64,000 bases of DNA from assembly GCF_016586165.1 (NCBI RefSeq), contig NZ_BCPR01000020.1, forward strand, positions 1-64,000. The letters run 5' to 3'. Below, in pieces: positions 12,299 to 21,251 of this stretch. Within the stretch, counting starts at the first letter, position 1, and every line of letters begins with the position of its first letter. The notes beneath the pieces were generated by a model. It searched no databases and was not told the origin of the DNA. It was given only the letters and a program-made list of their open reading frames with translations. Source of the DNA: Dyella sp. EPa41. GTDB taxonomy: Bacteria > Pseudomonadota > Gammaproteobacteria > Xanthomonadales > Rhodanobacteraceae. A program made the position numbers and the translations under genes.

Positions 12299-14703
12299 GA
12301 AGACGACTCCGGCACGGACACGCGCATCAGGCGCAGCGCATTGGCTGTGACGATCAGCGACGACAAGGCCATGCCAAGCGCGGCCAGCGATGGAGTCACC
12401 TGCCCCGCGATCGCCAGCGGCAGCGCCAACAGGTTGTAGCCGATGGCCCAGGCGACGTTCTGGCGGATGATGCGCTGCGTACGCCGCGCCAGCTGCACCG
12501 CAGCGGGAATGCGCAGCAGCGACGGCGCCGTCAACACCATGTCAGCCGCACGCTGCGCCAGCGACGCGCCTTCACCCATGGCCAGCGATACATCCGCGCC
12601 CGCGAGCACCGGCGCATCGTTCAGGCCATCGCCGACCATGGCGACCACGCGCCCTTGCGCCTGCAGCTCGCGGACCAGCGCCAGCTTGTCCTCGGAGCTT
12701 TGCCGCGCATGCGCGTCGTCGACCTTGAGCTGGCGTGCCAGGCGCTCCACGGCAGCTGAAGCATCACCACTGGCGAGGTGGATGCGCAGGCCCAAACCGC
12801 GAAGCGCGTTCACCGCGGCACGTGCGTCCGTGCGCATGCGCTCTTCCAGCGTGAAGCACGCAACAGCGCTCGTGCCGTCACCGAGCCACAGCCGGCCGTC
12901 ATCATGCTGGTTCGCGGCGAATGGTCCGCGACCCAGCCGCCATTCCACGCCGTCCACCCGGCCGCTCAGGCCTTGACCCGCGTTCACCTTCAGGCCGCTC
13001 GCCGTACGAAGCGTCAGCACGGATGTAAACGCCGCCGCGATCGGGTGACCACTGTCGCGCTCGAGCGCAGCGGCAATGGCCAAGACGTCGTCGGCGGACC
13101 TATCGCCGAACGTCCGTACCTCACCGACCGCGGGATCGATGCGCGTGAGCGTGCCCGTCTTGTCGAACACCACGTCGGTCGCGCGAGCGAGACCGTCGAG
13201 CCCATCCGCGCGCAGCGAAAGCACGCCAAGTCGCGCGAGCGCCCCATGCGTGGCCGCCAGCGCCGCGGGTACGGCGAGCGACAACGCGCACGGGCAACTG
13301 ATGACCAGCAGCGACAATGTCACCTCGAAGGCACGCGACGGATCGTGGATGCGCCAGCCGACGAAGACCGCGATGGAAGCAAGCAGCAACGCCACGACAA
13401 ACCAGGTGCCCACGCGATCCGCGGCACGCGCAAGCGGCGGCCTATGGGCCTGCGCCTGCTCGACCAGGCGGGTGAGCTGCGACAGGCGCGTGGCGCTGCC
13501 CAGGCGCGTGATCTCGATGCGCGCTGGGGTCTCGCGGCAGATCGTGCCTGCAAACACCTCAGTGCCCCTGGCCTTGGCGACGGGATGCGATTCACCCGTC
13601 AGCAGCGCTTCTTCGAACATCGCCTGTTCGTCCAGCAGCACGCCGTCCGCCGGCACCGCTTCGCCTGCGGCCATGCAGGCGACGTCGCCGATCTGAAGCG
13701 CCGTCAGCGGCACGGATTCGCGGGTGCCGTCGTTCCGCTCGCGTACGGCCAGCGCGGGGCGTGCCCGCGCCAGCGCATCCACCTGCGAACTCGCGATGCG
13801 CCTGGCACGCTGCTCCAGCATGCGCGCGCACAGCAGCAGGAACACGAACATCGCCGCCGCGTCGTACCAGACGTGCGCGCCGCCGCGTACCGTTTCCACG
13901 GCACTGGCCAGATATGCCAACAAGGTGGACCCGGCCACGAGGGTATCCATGCCCGGATGGCGCTCGCGCCATTCGCGCCATGCCCCCATCAGGAAAGGCC
14001 AGCCGGAATAGAACACCACCGGCGTGCAAACGAGGAATGTTACCCAGCGGAAGAAGTCGCGGGTGTACAGGGCCATGTGATGATTGAAATCGAGGTAAAG
14101 CGCCTCGGACAGCATCATGGTCTGCATGGCGCCAAGGCCGGCGATACCCAAACGCAACAGCCAGCGCCGGCGTTCGGCCAGTTTCTCACGCTCTTGCGCG
14201 GCGCCGCTGGCCAGATACGGCCGGTAGCCAAGCGAGGCAAGCCTCTGAAGCACCGACGACAGCGCCACGCGCGCCGGATCCCACGCCACGCGGATACGCC
14301 CCGTCACCGCATTCGCACCGGCTTCCAGCACGCCATCCACACGTCCCAGGGCACGATCGATCAGCCACGCACACGCCGCACAGCGCATGCCGTCGGTGAG
14401 CAGCGTGATCTCCAGGCCTCCGGTGACCGGAAACGCATGATCGGCAAGTACATCGTCGCGATCCCACGCGGCGAGGTCGGGCAGCTCCACATCCACGCGC
14501 GCACCGGCTGCGCTGCGCAAGCGGTAGTAGTCACCCAGATCGGAAGAACGGATCCACTGCGCAGCGGCAAGACAACCATCGCAGCAGAAACCCTTGACGC
14601 TCCCTTCGACATCCGACAGCACGGGCGATGCCGGCAAGGCTTCGCCGCAGTGGTAGCAGGTCTCGACGCCGACCTGGCTGATGGTGTCGACGACACAATC
14701 CAC
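12295..14703 (-). CDS. ccoI: Copper-translocating P-type ATPase CcoI
   Basis: An 802-residue P1B-type ATPase that exports copper to the periplasm for cbb3 oxidase assembly. Domains in order: a short N-terminal zinc-ribbon-like CYHCGE...CCDGC region, a heavy-metal-associated domain with MRCAACAWLI, transmembrane helices, the CPCALS metal-binding helix, DKTGT with the phosphorylated Asp, and the GDGLNDAPVL hinge near the end. The N-terminal cysteine cluster is typical of CcoI/FixI and separates it from CopA. It follows ccoH by two bases and overlaps ccoS. Confidence 0.94.
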   Translation of the reverse strand: MDCVVDTISQVGVETCYHCGEALPASPVLSDVEGSVKGFCCDGCLAAAQWIRSSDLGDYYRLRSAAGARVDVELPDLAAWDRDDVLADHAFPVTGGLEITLLTDGMRCAACAWLIDRALGRVDGVLEAGANAVTGRIRVAWDPARVALSSVLQRLASLGYRPYLASGAAQEREKLAERRRWLLRLGIAGLGAMQTMMLSEALYLDFNHHMALYTRDFFRWVTFLVCTPVVFYSGWPFLMGAWREWRERHPGMDTLVAGSTLLAYLASAVETVRGGAHVWYDAAAMFVFLLLCARMLEQRARRIASSQVDALARARPALAVRERNDGTRESVPLTALQIGDVACMAAGEAVPADGVLLDEQAMFEEALLTGESHPVAKARGTEVFAGTICRETPARIEITRLGSATRLSQLTRLVEQAQAHRPPLARAADRVGTWFVVALLLASIAVFVGWRIHDPSRAFEVTLSLLVISCPCALSLAVPAALAATHGALARLGVLSLRADGLDGLARATDVVFDKTGTLTRIDPAVGEVRTFGDRSADDVLAIAAALERDSGHPIAAAFTSVLTLRTASGLKVNAGQGLSGRVDGVEWRLGRGPFAANQHDDGRLWLGDGTSAVACFTLEERMRTDARAAVNALRGLGLRIHLASGDASAAVERLARQLKVDDAHARQSSEDKLALVRELQAQGRVVAMVGDGLNDAPVLAGADVSLAMGEGASLAQRAADMVLTAPSLLRIPAAVQLARRTQRIIRQNVAWAIGYNLLALPLAIAGQVTPSLAALGMALSSLIVTANALRLMRVSVPESSS

Positions 14704-14705
14704 GG

Positions 14706-15185
14706 TCAGGGCATCAGCCGGATCGAACGCGCCTGCGGCGCCCAGCGTCCTTGCATCAGCCAGGCGCCGCTATCGGACGCCAGCCTTACCGTCCAGTCAC
14801 GATCGCGATCCAGCGATCCGACGCCACGCCATCCCAGCTCGCTTGGCGACAGGTGCACCGTGCGCTGCTCGCCCGACGAGTCGGACAAGGTCAGGGTCAG
14901 CTTGCCGCCACGCGGGAAATCGCCATCCATCGGCAGCACCTCGACCATGTCGCCCTTCGTGCGCAACACGACGCCTTCGGTGGATACCTCGGCCGGCGAC
15001 GGCGCGGCCTCGGCGGACACCAGCAGCCTGCCCACCTTGGTTACCCGCCCGACGGTCTCCATGTCCTCGCGCCCCGGATGGACGGCGGCAAACAGCAGCG
15101 CAAAGCCGATTGCGACCGAGGCCAGCGGCAGGCCCACCAGCATCCACACCATGGGCTCGCGCCATGCGCTTCGTGTCGTATTCAT
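14706..15185 (-). CDS. ccoH: CcoH/FixH family cbb3 oxidase assembly protein
   Basis: A 159-residue protein with one membrane helix near residues 12-35 (MVWMLVGLPLASVAIGF) and a periplasmic domain. FixH-type features are the WREPMVW start and the C-terminal RDWTVRLAS...W.LQGRW segment. CcoH helps assemble and stabilise the cbb3 complex. Its ATG overlaps the ccoG stop by four bases (15182-15185). Confidence 0.85.
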   Translation of the reverse strand: MNTTRSAWREPMVWMLVGLPLASVAIGFALLFAAVHPGREDMETVGRVTKVGRLLVSAEAAPSPAEVSTEGVVLRTKGDMVEVLPMDGDFPRGGKLTLTLSDSSGEQRTVHLSPSELGWRGVGSLDRDRDWTVRLASDSGAWLMQGRWAPQARSIRLMP

Positions 15186-16735
15186 AGCGAAGGTCCGAAG
15201 AAACTGCTCTTGATGGTGGTATCGGCGTCCACGTCGGCACCACGCACCACGAATTGCACGTCATGCCGGCCGGTCACCTCGGGCGAGGCGCTCACGGTGA
15301 GCGGAATCGACAACACTTCGCCGCTCTCGGCTTCCACCGTCCGTGCGCCACCGCGAAGCGCGATGGCGGGCATGTCGGTGGACACGACATCGATGACAAA
15401 GTGGTGCGGCTGCTGCTCCTTGTTGACCAGCTTGAGCGTGTAGCTGTTCTCGATGCGGCCGTCGCTGGCCTGGCTGTACATCGCATTGCGATCCCGCAGT
15501 ACCTCGGCAAGCATCACGCCGCGATGGGTCACGCCGTACATCCAGCCTCCCAGCAGGGCGAGCAGCAGGCAGGCGTAGACGATGATGCGAGGCCGCAGCA
15601 CCCGAGTGGGTTTGCTGTCGATCTGGTTCTGCGTGGTGTAGCGGATCAGGCCCTTGGGGTAGCCCATCTTGCCCATCACGTCATCGCATGCATCGATGCA
15701 GGCGCCACACGCGATGCACTCGTACTGCAGGCCATTGCGGATATCGATGCCCACCGGGCACACCTGCACGCAGATGGTGCAGTCGACGCAATCGCCCAGC
15801 AGTTCGGCCGTGAACTTGGGCAGTGGTTCGGCAACCATGCCGGCGCCCGCCAAGGCGATGGTGCCGCCTGCCTGGGTGCGATTGTCCGCTGCCGACGGAT
15901 GTTGGCTGGCGCGAAACACGTAATCGTAGGCCGTGACCTTGTCGAGCAGACCGCGTGCCCGCTCAAGCACACTGGACAGGCCGCGCTTGCGCGGGCCACG
16001 CGGCTCGCCGCGCATGGGATCGTAGGCAATGATCAGCGTGTTGCGATCGAACATCGCGCTCTGGAAGCGCGCATAGGGGCACATGTACTTGCACACCTGC
16101 TGGCGCAGGAAGCCCGCATTGCCCCAGGTGGCGAACCCGTAGAACAGGATCCAGAAGGCCTCCCAGCCGCCCCAGCCAAAGGGCGCGCGATGCGCCAGGT
16201 CGACGATCGGGCTGAAATAGCCCACGAAGGTGAAGCCGGTCCACAGCGAGAACAGTGCCCACAGGCCGTGCCTGGCCGTCTTGCGCAGGATCTTCTCGCG
16301 CGTCCACGGACCCGCGTCGAGCTTCATGCGCTTGTTGCGGTCGCCTTCGCACCAGTGCTCGACCCACAGCGACACTTCGGTCCACACCGTCTGCGGGCAG
16401 GCGTATCCACAGAAGAGGCGCCCCGCCAAGGCCGTGAAGAAGAACAGCGCCAGCGCGGCGATGATCAGCAGCGTGGAGAGAAACAGGAAATCCTGGGGCA
16501 GGAACATCCAGCCGAACACGTGGAACTGGCGCGCCGGAAGATCCAGCAACACGGCCTGCCGGTCGTTCCAGTGCAGCCAAGGGAACAGGTAGTACATGCC
16601 GAGCAGCCAGATCAGCGCCGCCACGCGCAGCCGGTTGAAAGTGCCCGACACCTCGCGCGGATAGACCTTGCGCTCGCTGACATAGTAGGAAGTGCTTTCG
16701 TCGTCGACGACGTGAAGCGGTATGCGACGACTCAT
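15182..16735 (-). CDS. ccoG: Cytochrome c oxidase accessory protein CcoG (RdxA/FixG)
   Basis: A 517-residue polyferredoxin with several N-terminal membrane helices. It contains GRLFCGYACPQTVWTE (near 115-130), VCKYMCPYARFQ, and two 4Fe-4S ferredoxin motifs, CVDCTICVQVCP (near 312-325) and CIACGACIDACD (near 338-350). A C-terminal FixG immunoglobulin-like domain faces the periplasm. CcoG reduces Cu(II) during cbb3 assembly. Between PRGPRKRG and the first ferredoxin motif lies a linker of about 65 residues containing AYDYVFRASQHPS, longer than I expect for the family. It is coupled to the small upstream gene by an ATGA overlap. Confidence 0.94.
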   Translation of the reverse strand: MSRRIPLHVVDDESTSYYVSERKVYPREVSGTFNRLRVAALIWLLGMYYLFPWLHWNDRQAVLLDLPARQFHVFGWMFLPQDFLFLSTLLIIAALALFFFTALAGRLFCGYACPQTVWTEVSLWVEHWCEGDRNKRMKLDAGPWTREKILRKTARHGLWALFSLWTGFTFVGYFSPIVDLAHRAPFGWGGWEAFWILFYGFATWGNAGFLRQQVCKYMCPYARFQSAMFDRNTLIIAYDPMRGEPRGPRKRGLSSVLERARGLLDKVTAYDYVFRASQHPSAADNRTQAGGTIALAGAGMVAEPLPKFTAELLGDCVDCTICVQVCPVGIDIRNGLQYECIACGACIDACDDVMGKMGYPKGLIRYTTQNQIDSKPTRVLRPRIIVYACLLLALLGGWMYGVTHRGVMLAEVLRDRNAMYSQASDGRIENSYTLKLVNKEQQPHHFVIDVVSTDMPAIALRGGARTVEAESGEVLSIPLTVSASPEVTGRHDVQFVVRGADVDADTTIKSSFFGPSL

Positions 16736-17037
16736 GGGGCGTTACCGGAGTGGAATCCGCGTTTCACCTGCCAGGATGGCCGCAGCAGGATCCAGGTGAA
16801 CAGGCTGGACGACGCGGTCGCCAGCCAGAAGAGGAAGAAACCGAGGGAGTAGCCCAGTTCGCGGCTGAGTTGCAGCGATGGGAAGGTGATCTCCCGGAGC
16901 CGCTCGGGGTCCACGATGGTGAAGAACACCGTCGTGATGACCCCGGCGACGAAAAAGCTCGGCCAGAGAATGGCGCCGACGCGCTGCGAGGCAGGCGTCG
17001 GCTCCTGTTCCGGAGGTTTGGCGGAGCGCGCGACCAT
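16732..17037 (-). CDS. Small membrane protein encoded between ccoP and ccoG
   Basis: A 101-residue protein of unknown function. After a proline- and charge-rich N-terminus it has two hydrophobic helices (about residues 25-42 and 63-85), separated by a segment with VDPERLREITFPSLQL. No cysteine or haem motif is seen. ATGA overlaps on both sides (ccoP stop at 17037, ccoG start at 16735) show that it is translated as part of the cbb3 operon, so a role in oxidase assembly or as an accessory subunit is likely. I do not recognise a named family. I chose the ATG at 17037 because it overlaps the ccoP stop. Confidence 0.8.
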   Translation of the reverse strand: MVARSAKPPEQEPTPASQRVGAILWPSFFVAGVITTVFFTIVDPERLREITFPSLQLSRELGYSLGFFLFWLATASSSLFTWILLRPSWQVKRGFHSGNAP

Positions 17038-17969
17038 CACTCGGCAACCACAGCGCCGACGGGCGGCGGTTCCTTGTGCGGCGAGAGGGTCCACACGTAG
17101 GCACCGACCAGTCGCGTGCGGGTATCACCCAGCTGTTCCTTCCAGGCCGGCATGACGCCTTGCCGCCCCTCGTCCAGCGTCCGGTGAAGCGCCACCGAGC
17201 TGCTTCCATACAGCCAGTAGTTGTCGGTGAGGTCCGGCGCACCGAGCACTTGGTTGCCTTTACCCTGCGGGCCGTGGCATGCGGTGCAGATACCGGCGAA
17301 CAGCTTCTCGCCACGCTCAACCGCGTCCTTGGGCTGGTCCGGACGCGACAGCGAAAGCACATAGGCGATCGTGTCGTCCACCGCGGTCGCACCGCCTTGC
17401 GCCGTCAGCGTACTGGCCCAAGCCGGCATCGTTGCCTGGCGACCATTCTGGATGGTGTCCAGGATGCGCGCGGGCGTTCCGCCCCAATGCCAGATGTCGT
17501 CCGTGAGATCCGGATAGCCGGTGGCGCCATGGCCGCTGGAGCCATGGCAGGCGGCACAGCGATTGATGAAGATCGCACGACCGATCGACACCGCACCGGC
17601 GTCCTTGGCCAGGTCGTCGATCGACTTGCCCGCATAAAGCTTCAGCGTGTCATCGAGACGCGCATTCTCTGCGGCCGATTCGGTCGCCCACTCGGACTTC
17701 GAGCTCCAATGCCCCCAGCCCCTGAGATTGCCCAGTCCGTACCAGATGAGGTAGCCGACGGAGAACACCAGGGTGATGTAGAACAGGTTGATCCACCACC
17801 GCGGCAGCGGCTTATTGTACTCGGTGAGGTCGCCATCCCACACGTGACCGGTTTCGTCCGGCTTGGGATCGGTGGGGCGGCGTTTGACGTTGCTCCTGAG
17901 CAGCCAGACGCAGCCCAGCAGGTTCAACACCGTGATGGCCACCACGTACCACGTCCATGCGGAAGTCAT
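17037..17969 (-). CDS. ccoP: Cbb3-type cytochrome c oxidase subunit III (dihaem cytochrome c)
   Basis: A 310-residue membrane-anchored cytochrome carrying electrons from the bc1 complex or soluble cytochrome to CcoO and CcoN. Two hydrophobic segments (about 7-25 and 58-78) flank the conserved DETGHVWDGDLTEYNKPLPRWW stretch. Two haem c sites follow, CAACH and CTACH, each with a downstream Met ligand region (TMPAW and VMPAW). Its ATG, preceded by a strong AAGGAGGAG site, overlaps the ccoQ stop. Confidence 0.96.
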   Translation of the reverse strand: MTSAWTWYVVAITVLNLLGCVWLLRSNVKRRPTDPKPDETGHVWDGDLTEYNKPLPRWWINLFYITLVFSVGYLIWYGLGNLRGWGHWSSKSEWATESAAENARLDDTLKLYAGKSIDDLAKDAGAVSIGRAIFINRCAACHGSSGHGATGYPDLTDDIWHWGGTPARILDTIQNGRQATMPAWASTLTAQGGATAVDDTIAYVLSLSRPDQPKDAVERGEKLFAGICTACHGPQGKGNQVLGAPDLTDNYWLYGSSSVALHRTLDEGRQGVMPAWKEQLGDTRTRLVGAYVWTLSPHKEPPPVGAVVAE

Positions 17970-18106
17970 GCCCTCTCCTCCTTATCGTCGTCCAGAGGCA
18001 TACGGGCAGCGGCATCCAGCACGGGCTTCACACCCGGCCTCCATAGCAGGATGCAGCCCACTATAAACAGCACCAGCAGAAAGGCAGTGATCAGACCGGG
18101 AATCAT
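17966..18106 (-). CDS. ccoQ: Cbb3-type cytochrome oxidase subunit CcoQ (FixQ)
   Basis: A 46-residue protein, read directly from the sequence, starting [20 protein letters not shown]. One membrane helix is followed by a short acidic tail, as in CcoQ, which stabilises the oxidase complex. ATGA overlaps join it to ccoO (18106) and to ccoP (17966-17969). Identification rests on position, length and topology, because the family is poorly conserved. Confidence 0.85.
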   Translation of the reverse strand: MIPGLITAFLLVLFIVGCILLWRPGVKPVLDAAARMPLDDDKEERA

Positions 18107-18747
18107 CACTCGGCTCCTTCTGCGACCTGCATGTCCGCCTGCGATACATGCGTTCCGAGGCTTTGCAGGTAGGCGACCACGGCGTCCAGCTCGGTCTTGC
18201 CTTCGACGGCGGCCGGTGCGGCGGCGATCTCGGCATCACTGTAGGGATCACCGATGCGCTTCAGGGCGCGCATGTGCTGGGCGACTTCCGCGCCGTCCAG
18301 CTTGGCCTTGGCCAGCCACGGATAGGCCGGCATGTTCGACTCCGGCACCACGTCGCGCGGATTGTTGAGGTGGGCGCGATGCCAGTCGTCCGAGTAGCCG
18401 CGCAGGCCCACGCGCGCCAGGTCGGGACCCGTGCGCTTGCTGCCCCACTGGAACGGATGGTCGTACACCGATTCGCCAGCGAGCGAGTAATGACCGTAGC
18501 GTTCCGTCTCGAAGCGCAGCGTGCGCACCATCTGCGAATGGCAGTTGTAGCAACCCTCGCGGATGTAGACATCGCGCCCGGCGAGCTCGAGCGCCGGATA
18601 AGGCTTGATGCCCGGCAGCGGCTTGATGGTCTCGGCCTGGAACATCAGCGGGACGATTTCGGCGAGGCCGCCGAAGGACACCGCCACGGCTATCAGGATG
18701 GCCATCAGGCCGATGTTCTTTTCGATCTTTGCGTGCATATGGCTCAT
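18106..18747 (-). CDS. ccoO: Cbb3-type cytochrome c oxidase subunit II (mono-haem cytochrome c)
   Basis: A 213-residue protein with one N-terminal membrane helix and a periplasmic cytochrome domain. The haem site is [13 protein letters not shown], preceded by GRDVYI, and NMPAYPWL supplies the Met ligand. These are standard CcoO features. I chose the ATG at 18747 (MSHMHAK) because GAGGG lies seven bases upstream; the longer frame adds eight unlikely residues. It is separated from ccoN by 10 bases. Confidence 0.96.
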   Translation of the reverse strand: MSHMHAKIEKNIGLMAILIAVAVSFGGLAEIVPLMFQAETIKPLPGIKPYPALELAGRDVYIREGCYNCHSQMVRTLRFETERYGHYSLAGESVYDHPFQWGSKRTGPDLARVGLRGYSDDWHRAHLNNPRDVVPESNMPAYPWLAKAKLDGAEVAQHMRALKRIGDPYSDAEIAAAPAAVEGKTELDAVVAYLQSLGTHVSQADMQVAEGAE

Positions 18748-18757
18748 GTCTGTTCCC

Positions 18758-20203
18758 TCAGGCACGCGCATCGGCAGCGTCGGGCGGCAGCACCGGCTGC
18801 GGCGCGGTGCTCGCGGCGGACAGCTGGAAGGTCCGCAGCACGTTCCAACCCATCACCAGCATGCCGCTCAGCACGATCAGTCCGCCGCCGAGGCGGAACA
18901 GGAAGTACGGCTTGGTGGCGTTGAGTGCCTCGACGAACGAATAGACCAGCGTGCCGTTCTCGGGATCCGTGGCGCGCCACATGAGTCCCTGCGTGACGCC
19001 GGCGATCCACATCGAGGCGATGTAGACGACCAGACCGATCGTATGCAGCCAGAAGTGCAGGTCGATCAGCTTGGTCGAGTACATCTTCGGAAGGTTGAGC
19101 AGGCGCGGCAGCATCGCGTAGATGGAGCCGATCGAGATCATCGCGACCCAGCCGATCGCGCCCGAATGGACGTGTCCGATGGTCCAGTCGGTGTAGTGAC
19201 TGAGCGAGTTGACCGTCTTGATCGACATCATCGGTCCCTCGAACGTGCTCATCATGTAGAACGAGAGCGAGACGATGAGGAACTTCAGGATCGGGTCGGT
19301 GCGCAGCTTGTGCCACACGCCCGAGAGCGTGAGGATGCCGTTGATCGCGCCACCCCACGACGGCGCCAGCAGCACCAGCGAGAACACCATGCCCAGCGAC
19401 TGTGCCCAGTCGGGCAGCGCGGTGTACTGCAGGTGATGCGGGCCGGCCCACATGTACACCGCGATCAGTGCCCAGAAGTGCACGATCGACAGTCGATACG
19501 AATAGATGGGGCGGCCGGCCTGCTTGGGCACGAAGTAGTACATCATGCCGAGGAAGGCCGTGGTCAGGAAGAAACCGACCGCGTTATGGCCGTACCACCA
19601 CTGCACCATCGCATCGACCGCGCCGGAGTACACCGAGTACGACTTGAACCAGCCGGCCGGGATGGCGATGTTGTTGACGATGTGCAGCAGCGCGATGGTG
19701 ACGATGTACGCGCCGTAGAACCAGTTGGCGACGTAGATGTGCTTCACCTTGCGCAGGGCGATGGTGCCGAAGAACAGCACGCCATAGGCCACCCACACGA
19801 CCGTGATGAGCAGGTCGATCGGCCATTCGAGCTCGGCGTACTCCTTGCCCTGGGTGAGTCCCAGCGGCAAGGTGACGGCGGCGGCCACGATCACCAGTTG
19901 CCAGCCCCAGAACACGAACGAGGCCAGCTTGTCCGAGATCAACCGGACATGGCAGGTGCGCTGTACCGTGTAGAGACTGGTGGCGAACAGCGCCGAGCCG
20001 CCGAACGCGAAGATCACCGCGTTGGTATGCAGCGGGCGCAGGCGTCCGTAGCTGAGCCACGGCAGATCGAAATCGAGGCCCGGCCAGTACAGCTGGGCAG
20101 CGATGATCACGCCGACCAGCATCCCGACCACGCCCCATACCACGGTCATCACGGCGAATTGCCGGACGACCTTATCGTTGTAACTCCCCTCGACGCCTAC
20201 CAT
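18758..20203 (-). CDS. ccoN: Cbb3-type cytochrome c oxidase subunit I
   Basis: The 481-residue catalytic subunit, with about 12 membrane helices, holding haem b and the b3-CuB site where oxygen is reduced at very low oxygen. Typical segments are [14 protein letters not shown] (haem b His), the [13 protein letters not shown] stretch (CuB His), the [17 protein letters not shown] pair, and [12 protein letters not shown] for the later His ligands. Two starts are possible: GTG at 20212 and ATG at 20203. I chose ATG because TAGGAG is then eight bases upstream. It is the first gene of the operon, behind a perfect Anr/FNR box. Confidence 0.97.
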   Translation of the reverse strand: MVGVEGSYNDKVVRQFAVMTVVWGVVGMLVGVIIAAQLYWPGLDFDLPWLSYGRLRPLHTNAVIFAFGGSALFATSLYTVQRTCHVRLISDKLASFVFWGWQLVIVAAAVTLPLGLTQGKEYAELEWPIDLLITVVWVAYGVLFFGTIALRKVKHIYVANWFYGAYIVTIALLHIVNNIAIPAGWFKSYSVYSGAVDAMVQWWYGHNAVGFFLTTAFLGMMYYFVPKQAGRPIYSYRLSIVHFWALIAVYMWAGPHHLQYTALPDWAQSLGMVFSLVLLAPSWGGAINGILTLSGVWHKLRTDPILKFLIVSLSFYMMSTFEGPMMSIKTVNSLSHYTDWTIGHVHSGAIGWVAMISIGSIYAMLPRLLNLPKMYSTKLIDLHFWLHTIGLVVYIASMWIAGVTQGLMWRATDPENGTLVYSFVEALNATKPYFLFRLGGGLIVLSGMLVMGWNVLRTFQLSAASTAPQPVLPPDAADARA

Positions 20204-20265
20204 GAGGCCCACTCCTAGGCTTAACTGAACGGCGGGAAGTCTGTGGGCCCGGCCTCACGTCACAG

Positions 20266-20279
20266 TTGATCTAGATCAA
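20266..20279. promoter_or_regulatory. Anr/FNR-type binding site upstream of ccoN
   Basis: TTGATCTAGATCAA is a perfect match to the FNR/Anr consensus TTGAT-N4-ATCAA, and the whole 14 bases are palindromic. It lies 63 bases before the ccoN ATG, fitting oxygen-limited activation of the high-affinity oxidase operon. metF is divergent, so an influence on metF is conceivable but unsupported. Confidence 0.9.
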
Positions 20280-20335
20280 AGGGAACCGGGGGAAAGGCTG
20301 TCGCGGTTTGTCGCAGGTCAAATTTGAGGGATGTC

Positions 20336-20368
20336 ATATCTCTTCATCGCGAAAAAGAGATATATACT
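20336..20368. promoter_or_regulatory. Palindromic operator-like site and -10 box of metF
   Basis: ATATCTCTT (20336-20344) and AAGAGATAT (20355-20363) form perfect 9-bp arms around a 10-base spacer. The right arm touches a TATACT -10 hexamer (20363-20368), 28 bases before the metF ATG. A repressor bound here would cover the -35 to -10 region. Methionine-cycle repressors of other bacteria (SahR, MetJ) bind palindromes at metF genes, but I cannot say which protein acts here. The repeat could also fold in RNA, though most of it lies upstream of the predicted transcript. Confidence 0.6.
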
Positions 20369-20395
20369 TGGCCCGACCCCGCCAGGACACTTGCG

Positions 20396-21223
20396 ATGCC
20401 CTCCATCAGCTTCGAGTTCTTCCCGCCCAAGACCGACGAGCAGCGTGCCCAGCTGGACCAGGCGGCGATCCTGCTCAAATCGCTTTCGCCCGAATATGTG
20501 TCGGTGACCTTTGGCGCCGGTGGCTCGACGCTGAGCTATACCGGCGAAACGGTCGCCAGGCTGCACGGCGACCACGGCCTGGACGTGGCGCCGCATCTGT
20601 CCTGCGTGGGCGGCACGCGGGCGGAACTGGCCGAATTGCTGGATAGCTACCGGGCCGCGGGGTACCGGCGCATCGTGGCCCTGCGCGGCGACCTGCCCTC
20701 GGGCATGGCCACCCCTGGCGACTTCCGCTACGCCTCGGAGCTGGTGCGCTTCATTCGCGAGTACACGGGCGACCACTTCCACATCGAAGTGGCGGCCTAC
20801 CCGGAAACGCACCCCCAGGCGGACGACGCCCTGGCGGACCTGCGGCACTTCAAGGCCAAGGTCGATGCCGGCGCGAACGGAGCGATCACGCAATATTTCT
20901 TCAATGCGGATGCCTATTTCCGCTTCGTCGACGACGTGCGCCGCCTCGGCGTCGAGGTGCCGATCGTTCCCGGCATCATGCCGATCTCGAACTTCTCGCA
21001 GCTCAAGCGTTTTTCCGACCAGTGCGGCGCGGAGATTCCGCGCTGGATCATCAAGCGCATGCAGGCCCATGGCGACGATGCCGCGTCGATCCGGGAACTG
21101 GGCGCGGACGTGGTGGCGGACATGTGCCAGCGCCTGCTGGATGGCGGCGCGCCGGGGCTGCACTTCTATACGCTGAATCGCGCGCGAGCCACTCAGGCAG
21201 TCCTGAACCGACTGCACAGTTGA
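20396..21223 (+). CDS. metF: Methylenetetrahydrofolate reductase
   Basis: A 275-residue flavoprotein that reduces 5,10-methylenetetrahydrofolate to the 5-methyl form used for methionine synthesis. It opens with the family start ISFEFFPPKT and has SVTFGAGGST, ALRGDLP and the NGAITQYFFNAD region, ending with the typical LNRARAT segment. It is slightly shorter than E. coli MetF (296). The ATG at 20396 was chosen over an upstream in-frame start inside the operator. It stands alone behind its own promoter. Together with ahcY it belongs to the methionine-SAM cycle. Confidence 0.96.
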   Translation: MPSISFEFFPPKTDEQRAQLDQAAILLKSLSPEYVSVTFGAGGSTLSYTGETVARLHGDHGLDVAPHLSCVGGTRAELAELLDSYRAAGYRRIVALRGDLPSGMATPGDFRYASELVRFIREYTGDHFHIEVAAYPETHPQADDALADLRHFKAKVDAGANGAITQYFFNADAYFRFVDDVRRLGVEVPIVPGIMPISNFSQLKRFSDQCGAEIPRWIIKRMQAHGDDAASIRELGADVVADMCQRLLDGGAPGLHFYTLNRARATQAVLNRLHS

Positions 21224-21251
21224 ATGATGCCGCCGGGCGTAAGCTCGGTGG

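Noticed and set aside
12778-15213. Open frame of 811 codons on the plus strand opposite ccoI and ccoH
   Set aside because: It is an antisense shadow; ccoI and ccoH on the other strand have clear motifs.
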